Source: Owenia fusiformis (taxonomy: Eukaryota > Annelida > Polychaeta > Sabellida > Oweniidae). From it: 64,000 nt of DNA. Made by a program: the position numbers and the translations under genes. The DNA is taken from contig CAIIXF020000001.1 of assembly GCA_903813345.2 (NCBI GenBank), forward strand, positions 23,205,915-23,269,914. The letters are read 5' to 3'. Of the stretch, positions 13,301-26,808 are shown piece after piece; the first letter of the stretch is position 1, and every line of letters starts with the position of its first letter. The notes beneath the pieces are model-generated. The model made no database searches and was not told the origin of the DNA. It saw only the letters and a program-made list of their open reading frames with translations.

Positions 13301-15004
13301 AAATAATGATACTATATAGAGTAACAAAGCGAGGACATTTATACATAATTCATATTGGTCTGAGGACGTAAACAACCTATACAGGTACTCAGATACATAA
13401 TGAATCTGATATATAACAATTAGCAAACTGTGCGAGATTCTATTGTGCTGGAAATTACTACAAGAAAAAATAACACACTGCCATAAAATCGTGACAGCAT
13501 TGAATGTGATGCTATTGGTTACCATGGAAACATCTACCTTCATTTTCCCATATAACCCAACCTTGTCATAACGTATGTACATATTAAAGAGGAACAATGA
13601 AGTTTAACAACACAAGGAAAATCAAGTCTGAAATCATTTATTTTTCATTCATCCTACTGACTGATTATTTTACCAATGATCATAATGATTTATCTCATAA
13701 CGAATTATTGCTCTTTGGTTCTTTGTCAAAGAAAGATATTCAACAAATATTCATTTGAGATTAAATTGTTAACTTGTAGGAAGCATAATATCGACTATGT
13801 ATATGTGAAAAGAGAACCTTGGTATTTGGGCAATTCATAACCACTCCCTAACAATATATGTACTATATAGTTTTTTGTTGTTTATTTTGTCACATCAAAA
13901 AGTACATATGGCAACAAATAAACAAAAAAGCCCCACAACCACAAATAACAATATCAAAAAAACACAGAACAACCAATATTTCTTGATAGTTCTCAAATTG
14001 TGTTCTGATCACAAAATCATGACAATTTCATGTTATATTACAAGACTTATTGCAATGTAAGTATACAACCAGGTACAAGTCATTTTCTCAATTTTCTAAA
14101 AGCCATCATCATTCTATAAATTGTCTTGCAGAGCCACGGGCTTGATCTGTTATAGTACAGTATAGGATATAAATAAATACCTGGTGTTTAAGATTTCACT
14201 GAAACAACAAATCCCTAAATCTAAATGTTAGTTGTGATATAAAACCCGATGTTGGGATTAACTTATAAGATCAATAGTAAATGTCAATAGAGTTTAGCTC
14301 GAAAAATGAGATTTCTTACCATATAGAAAAACAAGACTCAATTAATTCTGGCACATCTACCATATACCTGGAATACCAGAAAAATAAACATTCCCTACAG
14401 GTAAAAATATGTATGAGTATAAACAAGAAAATCAAAATCAGAAAAAATGCTGACCTATACCTGTAAGTATACCTGTCTCTGGCCCACAAATTTTTACTTA
14501 TTGCATATAAAAGTTCCTGCCCCCCCCCAGGTCCTACCCCTCCCTCAATATGTATTTCCATAACTGTACAGTAGAGGGGGGGGGGGTTGCATTGTGAGTT
14601 ATTACAGCCTTCTATCAGGTCCTTTCTAGGAGTATTCTTTGTAAGATTCGATGGTTTTAGTATAAGAGTGAGAGAGGGTGAATTTCTACAGGGGCTCGTT
14701 TGCTTGAAGCAATAGCAGAATAGGGCAAAATAACTTCATAAAACCTGCAGAGAGATCTTTAAATGTTACTTCTGGTGATTCGTGATTAGAACTTGTCACT
14801 GATCTGTGGAAGTAGATTTTCTTTCATTTACTACCCTTCCAAAACCATATTATCCTCTGACTGAAGTATTTTTTTTATTTTTTATTTATTTACTGTCAAA
14901 CTATTTATTCTTTATTTATTAACTGTCAAACATTAATTAATAGGGTCAGCACTAGATACCCATAAGAGGGTATCTGTGCATTATATTGAAATGTTATGCT
15001 ATAG
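10398..15004. other. No recognised gene
   Basis: About 4.6 kb of AT-rich sequence with only short open frames. A 78-codon minus-strand frame at 10935-11183 is hydrophobic, but I could not assign it to a family. Around 11755-11860 is a fragment related to the MITE at 15005. A C-run and a G-run facing each other lie at 14519-14587. Confidence 0.6.
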
Positions 15005-15211
15005 CAGTGATCTCCCCAGGACTTTTTCTATGCTGGGTGCAAAATTTTCATTTTCACAATTCAGACCAAAATTGGTCAAATTATGCCCACTTTTCATGAT
15101 TTTTCTCATTTTCAAGTGGGTGCTGCAAATGGATTCTAAGGTGGGTATAAGCCTATTTTCAAAATCTCAGGTGGGGACGGCTCACTTGCTTTAATGCTGG
15201 GGAGATCACTG
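15005..15211. mobile_element. 207-bp MITE (CAGTGATCTCCCCAG termini)
   Basis: A perfect 15-bp inverted terminus CAGTGATCTCCCCAG / CTGGGGAGATCACTG is flanked by TATAG on both sides (15000-15004, 15212-15216). That is either a 5-bp duplication or a TA duplication plus chance. The interior contains ATTTTCACAATTCAGACCAA. No coding capacity. Confidence 0.75.
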
Positions 15212-15558
15212 TATAGTTTTGATGCTTATAATCTGTAGCTTTCATGGTCTTTATGGGACAGTGAATAGGAAATTGATGTTCTATACTTATTAAATAGAAA
15301 ATGTTGTGTCATGGGCTAAATCCAAGAATTATCTCAGAGTGAAGATGAATGTGTGGTCTTATAAAGGGTTACAAGTATGAGTATATCTTCTACAAGACTG
15401 CAGTAAAACAAGAAAGGTTATAAATGCTCCATAAATAGTAAGGCAATCTTTAGTGATGCAACAAGTAATTGAGATTTCACATTTGATTTCAGTTTACGCT
15501 TGTAAACTTTGATGATTTCAACAGTCTAGAATTTCAATGCTCTATAGTTCCAATTAAT

Positions 15559-16052
15559 GGCCTAGTCACATAGCCCGGCCGATGTCCGGCATCGGTAGAG
15601 CTCGGTGGATTTTTTTGGTGCCACCGAGCTCTCCTCATCGGAAGCAGAGCTCGGTGACGTGAACGGACTCCGTCCGGACATCTTCAGGTACTATACTTTC
15701 CAAGGCTCTGTCCCACATCGGCCGGAGCTCGGTCGGAGCTCGGCCGGTGTCCGTTAAAAAAACCTCGTCCTCTGGTTGTCTCAGATGCGCGGGACACCGA
15801 CCGATACTCGGCCGTGCACCGGCCGACGTGTGTTCTGATGTGGTTACGATGGGGCTGCGATGAGGGAGCTCGGTGAGAGCCCGGTGAAATTTAACTCCGA
15901 AGTTAAAATTTCACCGAGCTGCCACCGATGCGGTTTTAAGCAACAAACGCCACGGATGTCCGGCCGGTGTCCGGCCGGTGTTCGGCCGAGTTCGGTGAAA
16001 ATTGCATCGCTGGCTCATCGGAACCTCATCGGCCGGGCTATGTGACTAGGCC
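15559..16052. mobile_element. GC-rich 494-bp inverted-repeat element
   Basis: A perfect 26-bp inverted terminus (GGCCTAGTCACATAGCCCGG then CCGATG) bounds a block far richer in G+C than its surroundings. The interior is built from GAGCTCGGTG and CCGGCCGGTGTC motifs in both orientations. It contains a hairpin at about 15880-15916 (CGGTGAAATTTAACTCCG facing its inverse). No clear target duplication was found. A non-autonomous DNA transposon is most likely. Confidence 0.75.
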
Positions 16053-17599
16053 ATAAGGGAGTGACTCAGAAGCATAACACCCATAAAGAATATACAACAC
16101 ATTAAATGTAAGACTGAAAGCAATATTAAAATCTGAACAGGAACAAAGGGACAAAAGTTGGTCAAGGATGCCAGGTACCTGTAGCCTCCACCCTTTCCAA
16201 GATCCTAACCCTGATTGCACTCTTAAACTGCATGGGCAGATTATGAAGTTAGAAAATCGTGATCGTGTATATTTTCTGCCTAAAGGAAGTGAAGATCATT
16301 TCATAATCAAACAACAATAAAAATCAATGAATGTTTCATTTAAGATAATTAAAATCTTTACATGAAAACTGTTAATATAAATTTTCAAAGTCAGAGTTAA
16401 CATATATATAGGTTACATTCAAGTAGTTAATTTTTCAAGAACAATTTTCTTATTATATATTGAAGAGAGAATTGAGTTCAATAACTCAGAAAACCATGAC
16501 CTGAATCAATATTTTTCTACTTACTCCAGAAAATGCTAAATCAACAAAAAGCTAGAATTGAAGCTAATTATAGACAAAAATCATATTAAATTCATTAAAA
16601 ACCAGAGGATATGCTATATCAAGTTCTGCAAATGTGAGATTAGCAACCTTGATAACGGGGCATCTTACCCCTGACTGCCTTGTGATGAAAGCCAGCCTCA
16701 TCGAGACCTAACATAAGGCTGTTAAAACAGGTATCGATGAGAGGGATTGTTTACCTGAACAAGATTAATGAGCTATGAATGCAACGTTTTATCAATCAAC
16801 TTTGAAAGATTAAAACACCTGACATTGAAAATTCTCTGAAAGTAAACAAGTGTGTAGATCTAACAGACAGTCTTAAATTTAGCACTTAATGCATCTTGCT
16901 ACCTTTCATCAGATCAAACTCAGTATTTGATATTTGGTGTCATTTCTACAATATATTTAATTTGGCTGATTTATGAGAGAGTTTCTCTGACTACACGATG
17001 ATGATATAGAACTTTGAAAAAGTGCAATAAAAAGCAGAATCACCAATGATATGCTCCCATCGAATAATTTGACTCATAAGATCGCTGATGGAATTTTAGA
17101 GCAAAAAAATGTGAATTCTTCAGAAAATTGAATTTTGAACATTTTGAGTTGACCCAACAAATAAGAAAAAATTAGGCCTTTTATAAAAAGTTTTACCACA
17201 TAACACTTGATCTTTCATTGAACATGACTAAATTAACAATGATTAAATGAACAATGACTGAGTTAACAATGACTAAACCTTGACATTCAAATTATTCCAA
17301 AAACTGACATTTGTATATTTGCATGCCGTTATACCAATTCTCAGTGGCACCTTGAATATTGGATATATTCCTTGAGGTGCTTGCTTATATTAGTCTTAGA
17401 TGAGTAATGACTGGACTGTTGATGGTTTTTCATCTTAGAGCTATGCATATATTGCATACATTGAATATTTTCCAGACAGCACTTAGTGTGTTTCTAACCT
17501 AAGAGACCTACAGTGATGTTAACTCCCCTATCAATAAATAAAAACATGTTATCACACAGGTTATTCTTGATATATAGGCTTATATGTGGGTGAGAAGAC

Positions 17600-19310
17600 A
17601 TTCAGGTATTCTGACCAACCTGAATGCATGCAGGTATGCTGGCCAATTAAGACACAGCAGGTGTGCTGGCCTACCTAAAACATGCAGGTGTGCTGTCTAA
17701 CCTAAGACATGCACGTACGCTGACCAACCAAAGACATCCAGGTGTGCTATCCAACCTAAGACAATGCACATACGCTGACCAACCAAAGACATCCAGGTGT
17801 ACTGGCCAATTAAGACACAGCAGGTGTGCTGTCCAACCTAAGACAATGCACATACGCTGACCAACCAAAGACATCCAGGTGTGCTGGCCAATTAAGACAC
17901 AGCAGGTGTGCTGGCCAACCTAAGTCCAACCTAAGACAATGCACATACTGTGACCAACCAAAGACATCCAGGTGTGCTGGCCAATTAAGACAATGCACAT
18001 ACGCTGACCAACCAAAGACATCCAGGTGTGCTGGCCAATTAAGACACAGCAGGTGTGCTGGCCAACCTAAGTCCAACCTAAGACAATGCACATACTGTGA
18101 CCAACCAAAGACATCCAGGTGTACTGGCCAATTAAGACACAGCAGGTGTGCTGTCCAACCTAAGACAATGCACATACGCTGACCAACCAAAGACATCCAG
18201 GTGTGCTGGCCAATTAAGACACAGCAGGTGTGCTGGCCAACCTAAGTCCAACCTAAGACAATGCACATACTGTGACCAACCAAAGACATCCAGGTGTACT
18301 GGCCAATTAAGACACAGCAGGTGTGCTGTCCAACCTAAGACAATGCACATACGCTGACCAACCAAAGACATCCAGGTGTGCTGGCCAATTAAGACACAGC
18401 AGGTGTGCTGGCCAACCTAAGTCCAACCTAAGACAATGCACATACTGTGACCAACCAAAGACATCCAGGTGTACTGGTCTACTAAGACACAGCAGGTGTG
18501 CTGGCCTACCTAAGACATGCAGGTGTGCTGACCAACCAAAGTCATCCAGGTGTGCAGTCTAAACTAAGACATGCAGGTGTTCTGTCCAACCTAAGACAGT
18601 TACATACAGGTGTGCTCTCTAACCTAAGACATACAGGTGTGCTGTTCAACCAAGGACATCCAGGTGTGCTGTCCAAACTAAGACATGCACGTCTGCTGAC
18701 CAACTAAATACATCCAGGTGTGCTGTCCAAACTAAGACATGCAGGTGTTCTGTCCAACCTAAGACATGCAGGTATGTTCTCTAACCTAAGACATGCAGGT
18801 GTGCTGTTCAATTTAAGATGTGTAGGTGTGCTGTTCAACCTAAGACAGTTACATGCAGGTGTGCTCTCTAACCTCTCTAACCTAAAACATGCAGGTGTGC
18901 TGTTCAACCAAAGATGTGTAGGTGTGCTGTTCAACCTAAGACAGTCACATGCAGGTGTGCTGTTTCACCTAGGACATGTACGTAGGTGTGCTCTCCAACC
19001 TAAGACATGCAGGTGTGCTGTTCAACCTAAGATGTGTAGGTGTGCTGTCCAACCTAAGACAGTCACATGCAGGTGTGCTGTTTCACCTAGGACATGTACG
19101 TAGGTGTGCTCTCCAACCTAAGACATGCAGGTGTGCTGTTCAACCTAAGATGTGTAGGTGTGCTGTCCAACCTAAGACAGTCACATGTAGGTGTGCTCTC
19201 CAACCTAAGACATGCAGGTGTGCTGTTCAACCTAAGATGTGTAGGTGTGCTGTTCAACCTAAGACAGTCACATGCAGGTGTGCTGAACAACCTTAGACAT
19301 ACGGGTGTGC
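17600..19310. repeat. 1.7-kb minisatellite (about 27-bp unit) with higher-order repeats
   Basis: Units resemble GCAGGTGTGCTGTCCAACCT plus AAGACAT. At about 17,800-18,490 they are organised into blocks of about 175 bp repeated nearly identically. At about 18,960-19,280 the block is about 118 bp. Unit lengths near a multiple of three leave frames open on both strands; the resulting Cys-rich 'proteins' are artefacts. Confidence 0.95.
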
Positions 19311-19429
19311 TGTTAAAAATTCAATTGAATACTGTATAAGTGGTATTTGATCCGGGTGGTTTAATTTTCCTAACCTGGGAAAAATTAGGCAATAGGCAAA
19401 TTAAATGATTAGGCAAAATCACCACTTGT

Positions 19430-19640
19430 GCAGTAATGTCAGTAAAAGACGATTGGAAAGATTTATGTCGGCAAATGACATATTAGATTTATGTCACCAA
19501 AAGACAATTGAATGATGTCAGTAAAAGACAATTGAACAGATTTATGTCAGCAAATGACAGATTAGATTTATGTCACCAAAAGACAATTGAATGATGTTAG
19601 CAAAAGACAATAGATTTACGCCAGCAAAGGACAACAATTT
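19430..19640. repeat. Imperfect ~76-bp tandem repeat
   Basis: Repeats of TTTATGTCAGCAAATGACAG and ATTTATGTCACCAAAAGACA plus ATTGAATGATG, about 2.5 copies. Confidence 0.75.
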
Positions 19641-19649
19641 CTATCAATG

Positions 19650-21990
19650 AATGAAAGACAATAGATTCAAATGTCCCTGAAATAAGCTGCAATGATATAC
19701 ACACATAAAATTCACACTGGTACTATATTCAGACCTTGTTCAGCAGACCATAAAACAATCTGATTTAGTTGCTAAGGACTCCTGGAGCAAATCACCATTT
19801 AATATCATTAACGTGAGGGTAAATCCAGGTTGAACACACGCTTGTCAAAGTATCGACAAATACATCATTCGTCCACTTACCTTGCTATGTATGTAATAGC
19901 CACTATCCTCGATTATTATTACAAATCCGTGATGGGTATAGAACACGTTATATGGGCTGTTTGTTCTTATAGAATATTACTTGAATTTATTAGTACTTGT
20001 TCTTATTCCCTAGGCACACTTCAGACAGCTGCCATCCTAACCACATCTTAACTCATATGATTTAGATATGAATTACTTTAACCAAGAGCTGGTACTGGCT
20101 CGTAGAATTGTTCAAGCTGATGATAAATTAATACCTAGTATAGCTGAACCAATAAGCCGTATATTACTCTGCCGTGAATCTTGTATCTTCTCTGCTATGT
20201 AAAATAGGTGTAAACAGTGTATATCCTTTGATAACAATGCCCATTGGCAGATTTCATCAATTTTACATTTCCTATTGATCTCCCTCTCTTAGCTTCACGT
20301 AGGGTAAAATTCCATCATGGCATATAGAATCAATACGATACAGCTTTCAGCCTACTCATGAACCACTCAATTTTTCCCTCTACAGATCATGTGACTGTCA
20401 TTGACCAATCAGGCACTGGCATTTAATATACCAATCTTATCAATTGTGGGATAGAGTGATATATTTTTGTTTTTCAATCTGTTTGTTATGTAATGAAACG
20501 TTTGCAATTGTTTTGTAGTGTAACTTATAATTAAGGAACATTATAGAGAGGTTCAATGACATCATCACCATAGAGATCCAATCAACAATTAGTTAGTATT
20601 TTCACCTGAGATTACACCTGGGACCACAGGTCTAGTTTCATCTTGATAACAAAGCCTTATATAGCATGACAGGTGACAAAATTCCAGGAAACCTGCAAGC
20701 AACAAGGGAGTAATAGCCGATGCTTGTAAAATAATATATTAACGTATATTTCAGTTCTACACAGGATGTTCAATAGGTTCTGTTTAAAAGGCTATTTAAC
20801 TTAATCATCACTAAATCTATTCAGGCCCTGTATTTTGAATGTGGTGCTGCACCACAGTCTAAAAGCCTAGCGAGAGCCCTGCTACTTGAAGATCTAGATG
20901 GCATGCATTTTAAAGATACAGTATAGCACAATCTAAGTATTTCTGAGTTCCAGTCAGTCTTCGTATGTTGTTTAAACGAACGCTATCTTTTACAAAGTTA
21001 AATGAAAAAGTAAAATCTTTCAGTTTGTAATGATTTTAATTGCTTATTCTATGAACATACTTCAGTTCATTTAATCAATCATTTGATGCTTACTCAAAAA
21101 CCCATCTGAATGTAAGAGGTCAGCGACTTATTAATTCCATTGATTATAAACGTTGCTCTATGAGGAGGTTAATTAGAAATATAGATTTTTATTCCACATT
21201 AGTAACGCAGGTTATTTAAGGGCATTGTTCTTTGATGCGAGAATCTTGAAACACAAGAAGTCAACACCTGAGTATTAATTAATAATACGTCTGTAGGTAA
21301 TACGAAATAAATTATTTAGAGTTGATTTACAAATTAAGGTGTTTGACTAACAGAGGGTGTAGAGGTGCTTGTTAACCTTCACAATTTCACCAAGAGTGTT
21401 TGACTAGGACACAAGGCCTTGTTTTATAAAAGTATTCATCAAATGAAGTGTTCAACTTACGAAGTGTTCAACTTTAGAGGTGTTTGACTTATGCAAGTTT
21501 TAACCTACAGAGGTGTTTAACTTTTGTATAGATGCTTTAATTACATAGGTGTTTGACTAACAAAAATAACTTACAGAGGTGTTAGACTTAAAGAAGATTA
21601 AATAAATAAGTAAGATTAACTTGACCTCTATAAAACAGAGCACTATCTCTATCATCACCTGCATGGAGTAAATCACACCAAACATAATCTAGAACGCTCA
21701 TCCAGGACTTAATGTGAAATCAATACACTGTATAAAACCAATTGATGAACAGAAAATTAGCTATTATATCAAAATTAAGTTCTGATTTCTCCCTTTATCC
21801 GATCAGATTATGTGGAATCATTGAGCAGATCTGGCATGCTTTTGTGAAGCAAAAAGTTCAATGATAAATTACCCTTTTAACTAATAATAATAAAGATACT
21901 TTGAAAGCATTCGATGTCTCTCAAGAGTGAACTATTTGATGTGGAGGACTGTTAACCCAAATTAGAGCACTCGCAACTAAAATGAAACAA
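19650..21990. other. No recognised gene
   Basis: AT-rich sequence with no coding or structured signal I can support. There is a loose repetition of AGGTGTTTGACTTA-like words at 21380-21600. Confidence 0.6.
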
Positions 21991-21997
21991 GGACATA

Positions 21998-23655
21998 ACT
22001 GTTAATTTAACATGCTAAATGACACCACCTACCATCCATTATATATGCAGAGTGTCAAACACCTACCATCCATTATAAATGGAGAGTGTCAAACACCTAC
22101 TATCCATTATAAATGGAGTGTCAAACACCTACCATCCATTATAAATGCAGAGTGTCAAACACCTACCATCCATTATAAATGCAGAGTGTTTAACACCTAC
22201 CATCCATTATAAATGCAGAGTGCCAAACACCTACCATCCATTATAAATGCAGTGCCAAACACCTACCATCTATTATAAATGCAGAGTGCCAAACACCTAC
22301 CATCCATTATAAATGGAGAGTGTCAAACACCTACCATCCATTATAAATGGAGAGTGTCAAACACCTAGTATCCATTATAAATGCAGTGCCAAACACCTAC
22401 CATCCATTATAAATGGAGAGTGTCAAACACCTACCATCCATTATAAATGGAGAGTGTCAAACACCTACCATCCATTATAAATGGAGAGTGTCAAACACCT
22501 AGTATCCATTATAAATGCAGAGTGCCAAACACCTACCATCCATTATAAATGGAGAGTGTCAAACACCTACCATCCATTATAAATGCAGAGTGTCTAACAC
22601 CTACCATCCATTATAAATGGAGAGTATCAAACACCTAGTATCCATTATAAATGCAGTGCCAAACACCTACCATCCATTATAATTGGAGAGTGTCAAACAC
22701 CTACCATCCATTATAAATGGAGAGTAGTGGTGTAGATAAGTACTCACGTAGTCATCGAATCGTCTCGCCAAGGTGTTATAGAATTCGGCTCGATTAGGAG
22801 TTCAGATTTCGCGAATTATTACACGAGTCTGAGACTCGCGAATTTGTATTCGTATTCGCGATTTCACAGCGAATCCTGACGTCAAATGCATTGTTTTTTC
22901 TTACAAACAGGGTGAAACTATGTACAAATGATTGTTCCGTGTATCATTTGTTTTTATTTGAATGAATATGAGTAATAAATCTAATTTAAATGAAATATTT
23001 TTGAGTCTATTTTTTAATTCCATGATTAATTCAGTCCGTAGAACCGGAAATGAAAGTGCTGCAACAATGTGTGGCGGGAAACATAAAATAAACAATATTT
23101 CAATTTTTGTCGTAATTAATCGTAAGTATGTTATTTAAATCGGTAGATATGGACAACTCTTGATATACCTAGCGTACCTAGGGTATTGTGCAAGTGAACA
23201 ACATTGAAAAAAGGACTAAAAAACGACCATATGACATTTTTTGATGAAAAATCGCGATTCTTATTCGATCTCAGACTCAAAATCACGCGAATTACTCGAT
23301 TCCAAAAATTCCCGCGAGTTACAACACTAATGGAGAGTGTCAAACACCTACTATCCATTATAAATGTAGTGCCAAACACCTACCATCCATTATAATTGGA
23401 GAGTGTCAAACACCTACCATCCATTATAAATGCAGAGTGTCAAACACCTACTATCCATTATAAATGGAGAGTGTCAAACACCTACTATCCATTATAAATG
23501 CAGTGCCAAACACCTACCATCCATTATAAATGCAGAGTGCCAAACACCTACCATCCATTATAAATGCAGAGTGCCAAACCAACCAAAGAGCAGCAACAAA
23601 CAAATGTGGAAACACCATCTACAAAAAACAGACCATAACAGTGGTGGTGACATTA
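21998..23655 (+). mobile_element. Hairpin-ended element with a 34-bp array, interrupted by a hAT-type MITE
   Basis: It starts TTTAACATGCTAAATGACAC plus CACC and ends GTGGTGGTGACATTATAAAT. Between them is an array of the 34-bp unit AGTGTCAAACACCTACCATC plus CATTATAAATGGAG, about 20 units on the left and 7 on the right of an insertion at 22725-23329. Confidence 0.75.
22725..23329. mobile_element. hAT-type MITE with 8-bp target duplication
   Basis: Termini are TAGTGGTGTA (left) and TACAACACTA (right). ATGGAGAG is duplicated exactly at 22717-22724 and 23330-23337, and is part of the surrounding 34-bp satellite unit. TAGTG termini with an 8-bp duplication fit the hAT superfamily. The subterminal regions are rich in CGCGAATT and TCGATTC words. 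No transposase is encoded. Confidence 0.85.
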
Positions 23656-23744
23656 TAAATCTCTGATTAATATAAAATTGTCTTACCTTTCTGTGATGTT
23701 ATGGCTGGCTGATACAGCATTGGTACAAAGTCATATCATTGGTT

Positions 23745-24050
23745 GAACTACTTCTTAGCGTCTTCATTTACTTCTGCACATCTGTACTTCTGTACATCGG
23801 TACTTCTGTACATTTGTACATCTGTACTTCTGTACATGGTTCCTTGTATGTACATCATATCATTGGTTGGGAAACTACTGTTCAATAGAGTCTATCATTG
23901 GTCGCATGTTCAATGATCTGTATATCATTAGAGTCTTCATTTACACATGGATGTCTGTACATGGTGTGCAGACCATATCAATCGCTCATTGTATGTACAT
24001 GATATCATTGGTTGAGTGAGTGTACATAATCTTTACAGCACTGGTTGAGT
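23745..24050. repeat. GTACATCTGTACTTCT / TATCATTGGTTG short repeats
   Basis: GTACAT(C/T)TGTACTTCT repeats at 23770-23850, and TATCATTGGTTG words recur at roughly 60-150 base intervals. Confidence 0.55.
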
Positions 24051-24090
24051 GCTTATATCTGCAAGCATATCATTGGTTGAACCTATTCTA

Positions 24091-24673
24091 CAGGGTGGTC
24101 AAAAAATGGCAACCCTGTGGTTTCCTCATATCTTTGTCATTTTAGAGAATTACTCCCTGATATTTTACACACTTGTACATCATTTAATTTCCTATCAGCC
24201 TACCATATTTTATGACCATCAGACTGAAAGTCACACTGTTACAGCACTTTAAACAACATGCACTGGGTCTGGCCATCATCGCGCTAAGGCAAACCTGCAC
24301 AAGTTGTCTTTGACCCAACTGCAATCCTCAGTAGGTATGGCCTGAATGACAATTATGACCTCCTTTTGGAGGTCTGTAATTGTCCTGGGGTTATTTTGTA
24401 CACTTTATCTTTGGCATATCCCAAAGGAAGAAGACAGCTAAGAACATTTTGGACGACAGGTGCAGGTTTGCCCAAAGCGCTATATTGGCCTCTGGAGCAT
24501 GTTGTTTAAAGTGCTGTAACATTGTAACTATCAATCTGATGGTCATGAAATATTGTAGGCTGGTGAGAGATTGAATGATGTACACATGTACCAAATATCA
24601 GGTAGGACTTTACTAAAATGACAAAGATATGAGGAAAAGAGTGGCAGGGTTGCCGTTTTATTTGACCACCCTG
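24091..24673. mobile_element. mariner-type non-autonomous element
   Basis: Inverted termini CAGGGTGGTCAAAAAATGGC and their inverse (ending TTGACCACCCTG) are flanked by TA on both sides. The interior also pairs, e.g. CTTTGTCATTTTAGAG near the left faces TAAAATGACAAAGATATGAG near the right. The short frames inside are not transposase. Related end fragments lie at 38772-38911 and about 39928. Confidence 0.8.
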
Positions 24674-24675
24674 TA

Positions 24676-25760
24676 TAAAAAATACAGTATGATTTATACA
24701 AGTTGTTTAAGAAAGGAACCCAGTCTCTAACTCTGACTGTTCAAGTTATAGATTATTCTTATCTTTTTTTAATTTTGATGTATTTTATGATCAAAGTAAG
24801 AGACTGAAGTTGATAGAGCATGTTCCAAGAGAAAAGGCAGGTTCTAAAAACAGGAGACAAAATAAAGCTAAATAGGAGATATGATACTTTGCCAGTAGAT
24901 TTCATTTTTAATAGTTTCAGTTCAAAAATGGCCTAAATAAATAATTTTCAGTAAATTTTAGTGAGGCAGTTGAGCCTCCCCTGCCTCATGGCCCTGGGAA
25001 GTATTGACACCAGGGGTTGAGCTGAGGTTCTGAGAGCAGCTGGCCAAAATAGCACTACGGACCAGTTGACATGTTATTTTCAATGACCAGTAGACCAGCC
25101 CTTAGCTCAAGCCCTGATTGAATATATATTTTCTGATACTGACAATTATCAAAATTACTTGGAATATTGCTGTATTTTGCAAACATTTAAATTGGTAATC
25201 CTTGTCAAAATTGTGAATATTCAAGTTGAAGCCGAATTAATCCAACTTAAAGTAGTATTCATGAAGACAATGGTTAGCATGCACACATGATAATTTCTTT
25301 CATGTACATGTATATCCAGTACAGAAAACTATCTATTACAGAAAACTATATGGGCTTAAAGGGCCTCATCCTCTTTTGTATACACATGTATCTAAAGAAG
25401 TACAAAAATGTACAAAAAAAGGAACTTGGTATGATCCTGTACATTGCAAACTTTCCAGTCTTAACAGCAAAAGTGCAGTTTGGGCAATTGATAATCCAGA
25501 AACTAGAGATTTACTTTACAGAAGCTTCAAAGAAATTATTTAGAATTGTGTATTGACAGAATGGTATCATTTATTTTTAGTGCTTGTTTATCAGTATAGT
25601 CCAGGACTGAAAAAGCTCCTCAAAGATTTTTTACCAAAACATGCTTTGGCTAATTGACATTTTAAAGACCTTCCAAAATTTAATACACTTTCCCTTGCTA
25701 TCCCTTTAAATTACAGGTTGCTGCAACTTTATTTTTGAGTTTCTAGCAAGAGAAAATATA
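24676..25760. other. No recognised gene
   Basis: A short plus-strand frame at 25287-25556 (89 codons) has no family resemblance I can name. Nothing else was supported. Confidence 0.5.
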
Positions 25761-26808
25761 CTGAACTCCCAGTAATTTTTGCACGCTAGTATATTTCTTG
25801 TTTTTCGTGAGTTTTGGAAAATTCGCGAAATACAATGGCCACGAAATTCCTACAGTTCTAATTCACGAAATTTGATAGTAGCGAAATTCCCAGGAAATTC
25901 CCGGGTATTTTAATATTGACAATATTTTCAGCGATAAAAGGTACGTAAAAAACATGACATTTCTAGTTTTGAAAAAGAGAAATTAGAAGAAAGGACGTTA
26001 TTACTGTATCAAAATGAGCATTCTAACGAAATGGCTTAAAAAGGTAAAGATTAAAAGGTGGATTGGATCGAGTGGATTGGATTCATGTAAAAGGTGGATT
26101 GGATTGGCTATCTTTAAAATATGGATTTTCCTTTAAAAAATTCTATTGATCTCCCTTTAGGAAGATTGGTGCTCTCTTCACTTGCACAATGTCAATTAAT
26201 AGATGTAATATTATTTTGCTTGGGTGGGCTAGAAGGATGACCTGGTACCCGCTTTCTGATACACGATCTTATTCATTCCAAGTGTAATTTGAGACATTTC
26301 ATAAATCATAAGGCAGACTGGTTTGAAGATCCATATCATCTGTTTTCAATCCAAACTGAACATACCAGAAATGATTTGTGAACATTCACACATTAATTTG
26401 AATGACAGGTTTTCTTTTTCTAAAGATCTATGTCTTACAAAAGTTGATTTATAAGGGAAAGCGGTTAAATACTTAAAAGTGTCCCTGAACTAATTGGAGT
26501 ATGTATTTGTCATTGCTTTGTTCTGATTTCTCAAAAGGGACCTGTAATACTGTAGAGGGAAATTGTTAAGAGGGAGATCAACAGAAATTTTTTTATAAGA
26601 AATTCCACATTTTGAAGATTCCCGATCCAGTCCACCTTTTACATGAATCCAATCCACTCGATCCAATCCACCTTTTAATCTCTACCCTTAAAAAAGACAA
26701 GTTGAAAGAGTGAGCCTGCAAGACAAATCATCCAAAATTAATAGTCGCGAAATTTCAAAATGCCAAATACGCGAAATATAATAGCGTCAATTATTAGTGG
26801 GATTACAG
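25761..26808. mobile_element. TA-flanked element with a nested foldback
   Basis: Imperfect termini CTGAACTCCCAGTAATTTTT and inverse (ATTATTAGTGGGATTACAG) are flanked by TA. CGCGAAAT-type words occur near both ends. Nested inside, at about 26041-26688, a second inverted repeat starts GGTAAAGATTAAAAGGTGGA with arms of at least 100 bases (TGGATTGGATCGAGTGGATT). Confidence 0.65.

Noticed and set aside
17663-19339. Cys-rich repeat proteins on both strands
   Set aside because: Unit length near a multiple of three keeps both strands open. The sequence is a minisatellite with no gene structure.
22000-23600. CRISPR-like regularly repeated array
   Set aside because: The 34-bp units are directly adjacent without unique spacers, and the context is an animal genome with introns and transposons.
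24049-24594. Possible transposase fragments in the mariner-type element
   Set aside because: The frames are under 70 codons on both strands and show no D,D(34)D landmarks. The element is non-autonomous.
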